From assembly GCA_030538605.1 (NCBI GenBank), contig JAUNTQ010000011.1, positions 22,798 to 59,979 of the forward strand: DNA of 37,182 bases, in the 5' to 3' direction. Shown one piece after another: positions 9,479 to 15,347 of the stretch. Numbering within the stretch: position 1 is the stretch's first letter; each line of letters opens with the position of its first letter. The notes beneath the pieces are model-generated. The model was not told where the DNA came from and made no database searches. It saw nothing but the letters and a program-made list of their open reading frames with translations. Origin of the DNA: Pseudomonadota bacterium (lineage in GTDB: Bacteria; Pseudomonadota; Gammaproteobacteria; Burkholderiales; Burkholderiaceae_C). A program made the position numbers and the translations under genes.

Positions 9479-9792
9479 ACGACGCCGTGCATGCGGCCAC
9501 CCTGTTCCTGGTGCTGTGCGTGGGCGTGGCCTGCGCGCTGGCCGCCTGGCGCGTGGCGCGCGGGCCCACCCGCACCGACCGCGTGATCGCGCTCGACATC
9601 CTGCTGGCCGGCGCGCTGGCGCTGTGCGTGGCCGCGTCGCTGCTCACCGGGCGCACGGTGTACATCGACGTGGGCATCGGCCTGGCGCTGGTGGGCTTTG
9701 TGGGCACGGTGGGCTGGTCGCGCCTGATCCAGCGCAGCGCGCTCGCGCGCCACAACCCGCCGCCGCACAAGCCGCAGGAGCCCGAGGCATGA
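9475..9792 (+). CDS. mrpF: Na+/H+ antiporter subunit MrpF
   Basis: A 105-residue subunit with three hydrophobic segments. The family motif RVARGPTRTDRVIALDIL follows the first helix, and the Asp in that second segment is the conserved one. The C-terminus is hydrophilic and Pro-rich (NPPPHKPQEPEA). MrpF has been linked to cation passage in related complexes. It is flanked by ATGA overlaps with mrpE and mrpG. Confidence 0.92.
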   Translation: MNDAVHAATLFLVLCVGVACALAAWRVARGPTRTDRVIALDILLAGALALCVAASLLTGRTVYIDVGIGLALVGFVGTVGWSRLIQRSALARHNPPPHKPQEPEA

Positions 9793-10124
9793 GCGCGCTC
9801 TTTGCCCTGCTGGCGGCGGTGCTCATCGCGGTGGGCGGCGTGCTGCTGGTGGCCGCCGCGCTGGGCGTGACCACGCTGCCCGACGCGCTCTCGCGCCAGC
9901 ACGCGGCCACCAAGGCCGTTACCCTGGCGCTGATGAGCATCTGCGTGGGTGCCTTCCTGGTGCACGCAGGCTGGTCCTGGGGCTGGCGGCTGGGCCTCAT
10001 CGTGGCCTACCTCATGATCACGCTGCCCGTGGCATCGCACCTGCTGGCCCGCGCCGCCGTGATGGAAGGCGACGCCGTGGCCGAAGGCACGCCCGTGGTG
10101 GACCGCTGTGACGATCAGGCCTGA
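9789..10124 (+). CDS. mrpG: Na+/H+ antiporter subunit MrpG
   Basis: A 111-residue three-helix subunit that closes the operon. The family motif LGVTTLPDALSRQHAATKAVTL follows the first helix (about 25-45), then MSICVGAFL and a last helix IVAYLMITLPVASHLLARAA. The gene ends 23 nt before a terminator-like inverted repeat (10148-10223), consistent with the 3' end of the mrp transcript. All seven subunits are present and intact, so a functional antiporter is expected. Confidence 0.92.
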   Translation: MSALFALLAAVLIAVGGVLLVAAALGVTTLPDALSRQHAATKAVTLALMSICVGAFLVHAGWSWGWRLGLIVAYLMITLPVASHLLARAAVMEGDAVAEGTPVVDRCDDQA

Positions 10125-10147
10125 CAGGCAGGATTGATAAAAATAGG

Positions 10148-10223
10148 AGCTGGTTGCGTACGTTTTAAAATGTTTTCAGGTACTTTTGTATATGAAAACA
10201 AGAAGTAACGTACGCAAGCAGCT
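10148..10223. repeat. Inverted-repeat element, family A copy 2 (terminator-like)
   Basis: Outer arms 10148-10164 and 10207-10223 (AGCTGGTTGCGTACGTT and its near-perfect inverse, 16 of 17) enclose a second perfect 8-bp pair, TGTTTTCA at 10171-10178 and TGAAAACA at 10193-10200. A-runs flank the left arm and ATAAAAATAG follows the right arm. It lies 23 nt past the mrpG stop and probably ends the mrp transcript. Confidence 0.85.
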
Positions 10224-10248
10224 ATAAAAATAGCTTTTCAATAAACCT

Positions 10249-10330
10249 CCCCGCAGCAAGCTGCGGGGTATTCGCCGCTTCGCATCACAGCGCCATGGCG
10301 CTGTTGCTTGAAACGCCGCAAGCGGCGGGG
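10249..10330. repeat. Cluster of three perfect palindromes between mrpG and hslR
   Basis: Three stems follow one another: CCCCGCAGC/GCTGCGGGG (10249-10257 with 10260-10268), CAGCGCCATGGCGCTG (10288-10303, 16-bp palindrome) and CGCCGC/GCGGCG (10314-10319 with 10322-10327). TATTCGCCGCTT and AAGCGGCGGGGAATA can also pair across the middle one, so alternative folds exist. No gene is visible here. It may be a REP-like element or a structured leader upstream of hslR. Confidence 0.65.
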
Positions 10331-10389
10331 AATATGACCCGCAGCGATTCAAGTCACCTCACGACTTTTCCGGCTCCGCCCCTCCCCTG

Positions 10390-10395
10390 CACAAT
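10390..10395 (+). promoter_or_regulatory. -10-like CACAAT 7 nt before the hslR start codon
   Basis: CACAAT is followed by seven pyrimidine-rich bases and then the hslR ATG, with no Shine-Dalgarno sequence between. If it acts as a -10 box, transcription would start at or next to the ATG and the mRNA would be leaderless. The same arrangement precedes the MarR gene at 29467-29479. Confidence 0.35.
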
Positions 10396-10402
10396 CCCCC
10401 TC

Positions 10403-10837
10403 ATGGCAGAACCGCTGGACAGGCAACGCATCGACAAATGGCTGTGGGCCGCGCGCTTTTACAAGACGCGGGCGCTGGCCGTGCAGGAGATCGAGCGCGG
10501 GCGCGTGCTGGTGGCGGGGCAGGCCGTCAAGCCCGCGCGGGAGGTGAAAGCGGGCGACATGGTGACGGTGCGGCAAGGCCCGGTGACGCGCGAAGTGCAG
10601 GTGCTGGGCTTGAGCGCCATGCGCGGCCCCGCGCCCCAGGCCCAGCAGCTTTATGCCGAAACACCCGCCAGCGTGGCCGCGCGCGAGCAGGCCGCCGCCG
10701 AGCGTCGCCTGGCCCCCGAGCCATCGCTGGCCATGGTGCAGGGCCGCCCCACCAAGCGCGACCGCCGCGCGCTGGACGAGCAGCGGCGCGGCGCTTGGGG
10801 AAGCCGCTGGTCGGCCAGCGTGGACGACGGCGAATAG
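10403..10837 (+). CDS. hslR: Ribosome-associated heat-shock protein Hsp15 (S4-domain RNA-binding protein)
   Basis: A 144-residue protein with an N-terminal S4 RNA-binding domain (about 6-72: RIDKWLWAARFYKTR, then RVLVAGQAVKPAREVKAGD) and a basic C-terminal tail, matching Hsp15. In E. coli Hsp15 binds 50S subunits that carry a stalled nascent chain after heat shock and helps recycle them. The ATG at 10403 is chosen because the S4 domain begins directly after it; earlier in-frame codons back to 10295 cross the palindrome cluster and encode nothing recognisable. No Shine-Dalgarno sequence is visible, and a CACAAT box sits 7 nt upstream. Confidence 0.9.
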   Translation: MAEPLDRQRIDKWLWAARFYKTRALAVQEIERGRVLVAGQAVKPAREVKAGDMVTVRQGPVTREVQVLGLSAMRGPAPQAQQLYAETPASVAAREQAAAERRLAPEPSLAMVQGRPTKRDRRALDEQRRGAWGSRWSASVDDGE

Positions 10838-10846
10838 CGCGCCGCC

Positions 10847-11170
10847 TTGGGCGGCCTGAAGTTTCTGGAAGCCGCGCACGTCAAGAGCTTGCTCGCCATC
10901 CTGCGTCCGGCACCATGCCCGCGCCCGAAGCCGCGCGGGCCGAATGGACGTGCTTTGCCACACTGGTCGAGCAATTGCCCCAGCCGCGCCTCGCCGAGTA
11001 CCTGCCGCAACTCGACCGCCTGCACGACAACGCGCCCACGCGCCGCGTCGATCTGGAGCAGTTGCAGCAACTGGCTCGCGGCTGCCCGAGCCGCGAGCGC
11101 TTTCTGACCGAACCCACGCTCGACCCGCCCGACGCCACCAGCGACCACGCCGACGTGCCACGCCGACGTG
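10847..11170 (+). pseudogene. Remnant of a UvrD/Rep-family ATP-dependent DNA helicase
   Basis: Two pieces in different frames look like an internal part of a superfamily 1 helicase. From 10847 the frame gives GGLKFLEAAHVKSLLAILR, a hallmark of UvrD-like helicases. From about 10915 another frame gives AEWTCFATLVEQL, then RLHDN...VDLEQLQQLA, then PSRERFLTEPTLDPPDATSD. In intact relatives these are separated by ~60-100 residues and followed by the LSTIHSAKGQEW motif, which is absent here. There are therefore an internal deletion, a frameshift, and loss of both the ATPase N-terminus and the C-terminus. No functional product is expected. The match is from recall of the family, not a search. Confidence 0.7.
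11145..11170 (+). repeat. Perfect 13-bp tandem duplication
   Basis: CCACGCCGACGTG occurs twice in direct succession (11145-11157 and 11158-11170). Thirteen is not a multiple of three, so the duplication shifts the frame at the end of the helicase remnant. It may mark a recombination junction. Confidence 0.9.
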
Positions 11171-11233
11171 CGCACCCACCTGCCCTGGCTGGGACGCGAC
11201 GTGTTTGCGCCGACCGGCGTATAAACCGCTTCC

Positions 11234-11264
11234 GCCGCGTCAGCCCCATTGGGGCGGCTTCTTT
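11234..11264 (+). terminator. Terminator-like hairpin before the MATE gene
   Basis: GCCCC-ATT-GGGGC (11243-11255) lies within a longer, bulged GCCG...CGGC stem and is followed by TTCTTT. It stands 13 nt before the GTG start of the MATE gene, which is close for an intrinsic terminator. It may end the transcript of the upstream remnant or act as an attenuator. Confidence 0.5.
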
Positions 11265-11276
11265 CAGGAACCTCTC

Positions 11277-12698
11277 GTGTCTTCCCCTCCTTCATCCGCG
11301 CCCGATGCGCCCGGTGCCGGCCAGCCGCGTGGCCGTGTCCGCGATCCGGGCCTGACCACGCGCCCGCTCTGGCGCACCTACGTGGCCTTCCTGGGGCCCA
11401 TGGTGCTGGCCAACATCCTGCAATCGCTGTCGGGCAGCGTCAACGCCGTCTACATCGGCCAGATGCTGGGCACGCGCTCGCTGGCCGCGGTGGCGGGCAT
11501 GTTTCCGGTGGTGTTCTTCTTCGTCGCGCTGGTCATCGGCGTGGGCGCGGGTGCCTCGGTGCTGATCGGCCAGGCCTGGGGAGCGCGCGAGCCGGCCAAG
11601 GTGAAGGCGATTGCCGGCACCGCGCTGGCCATGGGCGGCCTGATCGGCCTGCTGGCTGCGGTGCTGGGCGAGTTGTTCGCACGGCCCGCGCTACAGGCGC
11701 TGGGCACGCCGCCCGAAGTGCTGGCCGACGCTGTCGCCTACGCCCGCGTGATGATGCTCACCATGCCGCTGCTGCTGGTGTTCATCCTCTACACGCAGTT
11801 GCTGCGCGGCGTGGGCGACACGCTCACGCCGCTGTACGCGCTGCTGGTTTCCACCGGCATCGGCCTGCTGCTGACCCCGGCGCTCATCCGCGGCTGGGGC
11901 GGCCTGCCGCAACTGGGCGTGGTCAGCGCGGCGGTGGCCGGGCTGGTGTCGTTTGCCATCGCGCTCACCTTCCTGCTCATCTACCTCGTGCGCACCCGGC
12001 ACCCACTGGCACCCGACGCCGCCTTGCGCCGCGCCCCGTGGATCGACCCCAAGCTGCTCAAGGGCGTGCTGCGCATCGGCGTGCCCACCGGCGTGCAGAT
12101 GGTCACCATCTCCATGGCCGAACTGGTCATCCTGGGCCTCGTCAACCGCTATGGTGCCGATGCCACGGCGGCCTATGGCGCGGTCAACCAGATCGTCAAC
12201 TACGTGCAGTTCCCGGCGCTGTCCATTGCCATCACGGCGTCCATCCTGGGCGCGCAGTTCATCGGCGCAGGCAAGGCCGAGCGGCTGGGCGACATCGTGC
12301 GCACCGGCCTGCTGCTCAACGTTCTCGTCACCGGCGCGCTGGTAGCGGCGGGCTATCTGCTGGCACCCTGGCTGCTGGGCTTCTTCCTCACCGACGAGCC
12401 GGTGCGCCAGATGGCCGAAGGCCTGCTGCACATCATGCTGTGGAGTTCGGTGGTGTTCGGCATGCAGGCCGTGATCGCCGGCGTGATGCGTGCCAGCGGC
12501 ACCGTGATGGTGCCCGTGGCCATTGCGGTCGGCTGCATCCTGCTGGTGCAGCTGCCGGCCGCGCATTTCCTGAGCGCCCGCTTTGGCCTGGACGGCGTGT
12601 GGATGGGCTACCCGGTGGTGTTCATCACCATGCTGGTGCTGCAAAGCGCGTTTTACCGGCTGGTGTGGCGGTACAGGAGGATTGAGAGGTTGGTGTGA
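11277..12698 (+). CDS. MATE-family multidrug/toxin efflux transporter
   Basis: A 473-residue inner-membrane exporter with about 12 hydrophobic segments in two related halves, as expected for MATE proteins that expel cationic drugs or metabolites using a Na+ or H+ gradient. The first half begins LWRTYVAFLGPMVLANILQSL and has VYIGQMLGTRSLAAVAGMFP. The second half has IGVPTGVQMVTISMAELVILGLVNRYG and the matching helix pair. Start: GTG at 11277 with AGGAA 6 nt upstream. The frame is open much further upstream through the helicase remnant, but that stretch is not MATE-like. Symbols norM or mdtK would be guesses. Confidence 0.88.
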   Translation: MSSPPSSAPDAPGAGQPRGRVRDPGLTTRPLWRTYVAFLGPMVLANILQSLSGSVNAVYIGQMLGTRSLAAVAGMFPVVFFFVALVIGVGAGASVLIGQAWGAREPAKVKAIAGTALAMGGLIGLLAAVLGELFARPALQALGTPPEVLADAVAYARVMMLTMPLLLVFILYTQLLRGVGDTLTPLYALLVSTGIGLLLTPALIRGWGGLPQLGVVSAAVAGLVSFAIALTFLLIYLVRTRHPLAPDAALRRAPWIDPKLLKGVLRIGVPTGVQMVTISMAELVILGLVNRYGADATAAYGAVNQIVNYVQFPALSIAITASILGAQFIGAGKAERLGDIVRTGLLLNVLVTGALVAAGYLLAPWLLGFFLTDEPVRQMAEGLLHIMLWSSVVFGMQAVIAGVMRASGTVMVPVAIAVGCILLVQLPAAHFLSARFGLDGVWMGYPVVFITMLVLQSAFYRLVWRYRRIERLV

Positions 12699-12747
12699 GG
12701 GGGCGGTTTTGTGGCGGCAGCTGTCCTTCGCGCCACGCCTCTGAGCG

Positions 12748-12767
12748 GCTTCTTACGGCCAAGAAGC
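12748..12767. terminator. Small hairpin 50 nt past the MATE gene
   Basis: GCTTCTT (12748-12754) pairs perfectly with AAGAAGC (12761-12767) around a six-base loop. No U-tract follows. It is a possible weak terminator between the MATE gene and the HNH gene. Confidence 0.3.
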
Positions 12768-12896
12768 TGTCAGCCGGTAGCCGGAGGGATCCCCATCCAA
12801 GTTCTTCAAGTTCCGACTCAAATAGGCATCATTGGCCAACGCGATCTCCCCATCTTCCCAATGAAAGGTAGGCCGATTTGGCCCAGTAACTAAGCC

Positions 12897-13982
12897 ATGA
12901 CGCAGTACACCGAAACAGCCCCTGCGCAGTTCCGCGCGGACATCCAGAGAGACATTGTTGAGCGCCTGGAATGGTTCTGCTCCCGCTACGACATTGTCAG
13001 CCTTTATGCCTTTCAGCCGGGCAGCGATGCCGTCTACCTCGGCGACAAGTCAAAGAGGTTGTGCCGCTACTGCGGCCGTGCCGCCCCGGAGGTGAAATTC
13101 AAGAAGCTGGCCCACGCCATCCCGGACCAAGTGGGCAACGACTGGCTCTTCGATTATGAGGAATGCGACACCTGCAATGGTGGCTTCGCCAAGTGGGTGG
13201 AGGACGACTTCGCCAAGTGGACGCATCCGTGGCGGACCTTGGGGCGCATCAAAGGCAAGAAGGGCGTCCCCTCCATCAAGTCCAACGACCAGAAGTTCCG
13301 CATCGACGCCACCGTGGCTTCCACGCCGGCCGAAACGGGTGCGGGTGCCGTTCGGCACGAGCTCAAGATTCTTATGGACGTCAATGATGTCCGCCACGAG
13401 GTCGACGAGGCAAACCGGACCGTCCGGCTCACGCTCGATCGGCCAGCCTACGTACCCATGGGTGTCTTCAAGTGCCTGGTGAAGATGGCGATTGCCATCA
13501 TGCCTCCCGAGGAGGAACAGAGGTGCGACCACTTGAAGAAGTGGATTCTTCTGCCGACCCACACGTTCGAGAGCTACCCCTACCGGCCGCTGCGCGTCCT
13601 CTACCAGCTCGCGCCCGGCCCGCTTCCCAACGACCGCGTGGCCTGCTGCCTGCTGCGGCGCAAGCCGGACAGCGCCGACGACTGCCTCTACATGCAGTTC
13701 ATCTTGCAGCTCAGCAACCACGTCTTCCAGATCGCTCTGCCCATGCATATCGAAGACCGTAAGCAACTCGAAGCGCGGAAGTCAACAACCGCCTTGTGGC
13801 CAAACCTCTGGGCGGATGTTGAGCACCAAGCGCGATACGGCAGGACGGGCCACAAGGAGTACGACATGAGCGGCGTCGAGGCGGTTCGCGGAGAAATCAC
13901 GTCAATGGTCTTTTCTTACGACCAGCTCATCGACCTGCCCGACACCGTGGTGGAGCCCGACGGAGAGCCGAAGGCCGATTGA
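12897..13982 (+). CDS. Orphan HNH_5-type zinc-binding endonuclease-like protein
   Basis: A 361-residue soluble protein. The N-terminal third carries a zinc-finger/HNH arrangement: C56-x2-C59, His73 in KKLAHAIPDQVGN, and C90-x2-C93-Asn94 (YEECDTCNGGF), followed by WVEDDFAKWTHPWRTLGRIKGKKGVP. This order matches the HNH_5 endonuclease-like family. Residues ~130-361 show no motif I recognise. There is no signal peptide or membrane segment. The ATG lacks a good ribosome site. Codon use is visibly less GC-biased than in the flanking genes, which suggests acquisition by transfer. HNH_5 proteins often stand alone in variable regions. Nuclease activity and a role in defence are possible but not shown. 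Confidence 0.65.
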   Translation: MTQYTETAPAQFRADIQRDIVERLEWFCSRYDIVSLYAFQPGSDAVYLGDKSKRLCRYCGRAAPEVKFKKLAHAIPDQVGNDWLFDYEECDTCNGGFAKWVEDDFAKWTHPWRTLGRIKGKKGVPSIKSNDQKFRIDATVASTPAETGAGAVRHELKILMDVNDVRHEVDEANRTVRLTLDRPAYVPMGVFKCLVKMAIAIMPPEEEQRCDHLKKWILLPTHTFESYPYRPLRVLYQLAPGPLPNDRVACCLLRRKPDSADDCLYMQFILQLSNHVFQIALPMHIEDRKQLEARKSTTALWPNLWADVEHQARYGRTGHKEYDMSGVEAVRGEITSMVFSYDQLIDLPDTVVEPDGEPKAD

Positions 13983-14185
13983 CGCCTTCCAGCCATCGGA
14001 TGCGAAGTGCTCGTCCGTATGCGGCAGGTCCCAATGGCCGCTTGTTGCGCCTATCGATGTTCGCCACTGCCCTGTAAATGACTATAACGTGCCTCAACCA
14101 GACGCCCGAAAAAACGCGTCACTCGCGCTCACCAATCACCATCACGTTGCGTGGCCACGCCTTGACACATACCGGGGCCAGCCGC

Positions 14186-14968
14186 TCACGCAATCAACCG
14201 CGCCACCGCCCGATTGATCCAGCTCGGCGTGATGTCGCCCAGCCGGTACAGCACGGCGGCTTGCAGGCCCACCGTCCAATGCACCTTGCTCCAGCCCTTG
14301 TAGTGCGCGGCTTTCCAGATGACGGCGGCCACGTCGTCGGGCGTGAGGCGCACGCCTAGGCGCTGGATGCTGCGCGCGTCCATGTCTTGCACCATGGCGG
14401 TCTGCACGAAGAGCGGGAGCAGGTCGAACACGCGGATGCCTTGCGGCTGCCATTCGATGTTGAGCGCTTCGGTCAGGCCCTTGACGAAGAACTTGGTGGC
14501 CGAATAGCCGGCGAGTGACGCCTGCCCGTACAGCGCCGCGCTGGAGGCCAGGTTGATGACGCGCGCACCCGGCGTGGTCGCCAGGTAGCGGTGCGCGGTG
14601 TGGCAGCCGTTGACTACGCCATCCACGTTGACGGCGATCTGTGCCTGGTGCTTGATGAGCGGGCTGGCCTCGAACGGGCCGCTGATGAGGACGCCGGCGT
14701 TGTTGACCAGCACGTCGAGCCGCCCGGTGCGCGCGTGGAAGGTGGCCAGTGCGGCGTCCCAGTCGGCGGTGCGGGTGACGTCGAGCGGCTGGGTCATGAC
14801 CGCCGCGCCCAGTTCATCGGCCAGCGTGGCCAGCGCGGCGGCATCGACATCGCCCGCGCCCACGAACCAGCCGCGCGCGGCAAACAGTTTGGCCGTGGCG
14901 CGGCCAATGCCGGCGGCGGCACCGGAGATGAAGACGCAGGGGCGGGGTTCGGGTGGGGTGGTGGTCAT
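14186..14968 (-). CDS. Short-chain dehydrogenase/reductase (SDR)
   Basis: A 260-residue classical SDR. The cofactor motif is SGAAAGIG (G16-x3-G20-x-G22), the second structural motif NNAG is at 89-92, and the catalytic Tyr155 and Lys159 are in GYSATK with Ser142/143 before them. Asp40 at the end of the second strand suggests NAD(H) rather than NADP(H). It would interconvert a hydroxyl and a carbonyl group. It lies downstream of, and on the same strand as, the BVMO-esterase gene, with a 377-bp repeat-filled gap, so a shared pathway (alcohol to ketone, then ester) is plausible. The GGG-rich leader gives no clear ribosome site. Confidence 0.9.
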   Translation of the reverse strand: MTTTPPEPRPCVFISGAAAGIGRATAKLFAARGWFVGAGDVDAAALATLADELGAAVMTQPLDVTRTADWDAALATFHARTGRLDVLVNNAGVLISGPFEASPLIKHQAQIAVNVDGVVNGCHTAHRYLATTPGARVINLASSAALYGQASLAGYSATKFFVKGLTEALNIEWQPQGIRVFDLLPLFVQTAMVQDMDARSIQRLGVRLTPDDVAAVIWKAAHYKGWSKVHWTVGLQAAVLYRLGDITPSWINRAVARLIA

Positions 14969-15012
14969 GGGGGGCAGTGGCAGGTGGCGGAACAGATGGA
15001 CAGCGGAGCAGT

Positions 15013-15045
15013 CGGACGCAGGGGATTCGCAGAGGGTGCAAAAGA
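15013..15045 (+). repeat. Degenerate family B repeat (GCAGAGGACGC type)
   Basis: GGACGCAGGGGATTCGCAGA followed by GGGTGCAAAAG resembles the 20-bp-period unit GCAGAGGACGCAAAGxxTTC found at 34641-34682 and, inverted, at 15292-15335. Several bases differ, so this copy is older or truncated. Confidence 0.6.
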
Positions 15046-15158
15046 GTTCAGCTTTTCAGGGGGCGTGTTCGTGCGATGGGCGTCGTCCTTGGTTGGATGG
15101 GGAAGGCAGGGGTGAGAGCTGGTTACGTGTTTGGTGGCGTGGTCAGCCCCCACCCCAA

Positions 15159-15190
15159 CCCTCCCCCAGCGGGGGAGGGAGTTTTCTTTG
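15159..15190 (+). terminator. Strong GC-rich hairpin with U-rich tail (plus-strand orientation)
   Basis: CCCTCCCCC (15159-15167) pairs perfectly with GGGGGAGGG (15171-15179) around AGC and is followed by AGTTTTCTTTG. This has the form of an intrinsic terminator reading rightward. Both neighbouring genes read leftward, so it either blocks antisense transcription or is a dispersed repeat that happens to look like a terminator. Confidence 0.55.
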
Positions 15191-15243
15191 GCATGGTTGG
15201 CACCGTCATGAGACAAGAAAACGATAAGTGTGAAATCGCCCGA

Positions 15244-15275
15244 TTGCGCTTTTTAATAAAGCGCAAGGAGCTATA
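15244..15275. terminator. Hairpin with partial family A end downstream of BVMO-esterase gene
   Basis: TTGCGCTTT (15244-15252) pairs perfectly with AAAGCGCAA (15258-15266) around TTAAT and continues as GGAGCTATATTTTT. The GCGCAAGGAGCTATA part resembles the right arm of family A elements, here with a minimal loop. It lies ~80 nt past the BVMO-esterase stop on the minus strand. Confidence 0.55.
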
Positions 15276-15291
15276 TTTTTATGAGTATTTG

Positions 15292-15347
15292 TTTTTTGCG
15301 TCCTCTGCGAATTCTTTGCGTCCTCTGCGTCCGGCTGTTCGGTATTC
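15292..15347 (-). repeat. Family B repeat with 20-bp period
   Basis: TTTGCGTCCTCTGCG occurs at 15295-15309 and again at 15315-15329 (period 20), then GTCCGGCTGTTCGGTATTC runs up to the BVMO-esterase stop codon. On the minus strand this is GAATACC...GGACGCAGAGGACGC, shared with the element at 34638-34682. Confidence 0.85.

Larger units (their letters stand above)
14969..15345. other. 377-bp repeat-rich gap between SDR and BVMO-esterase genes
   Basis: No gene is visible. The gap contains a degenerate family B repeat (15013-15045), a GC-rich terminator hairpin (15159-15190), a second hairpin with a family A-like end (15244-15275), and a full family B repeat in the opposite orientation (15292-15347) that touches the BVMO-esterase stop codon. 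Confidence 0.8.

Noticed and set aside
12711-12893. 60-codon frame before the HNH gene
   Set aside because: No recognisable motif, no ribosome site, Pro/Ile-rich; treated as non-coding.
14078-14359. 93-codon plus-strand frame overlapping the SDR 3' end
   Set aside because: Overlaps a supported gene on the other strand and shows no family features.
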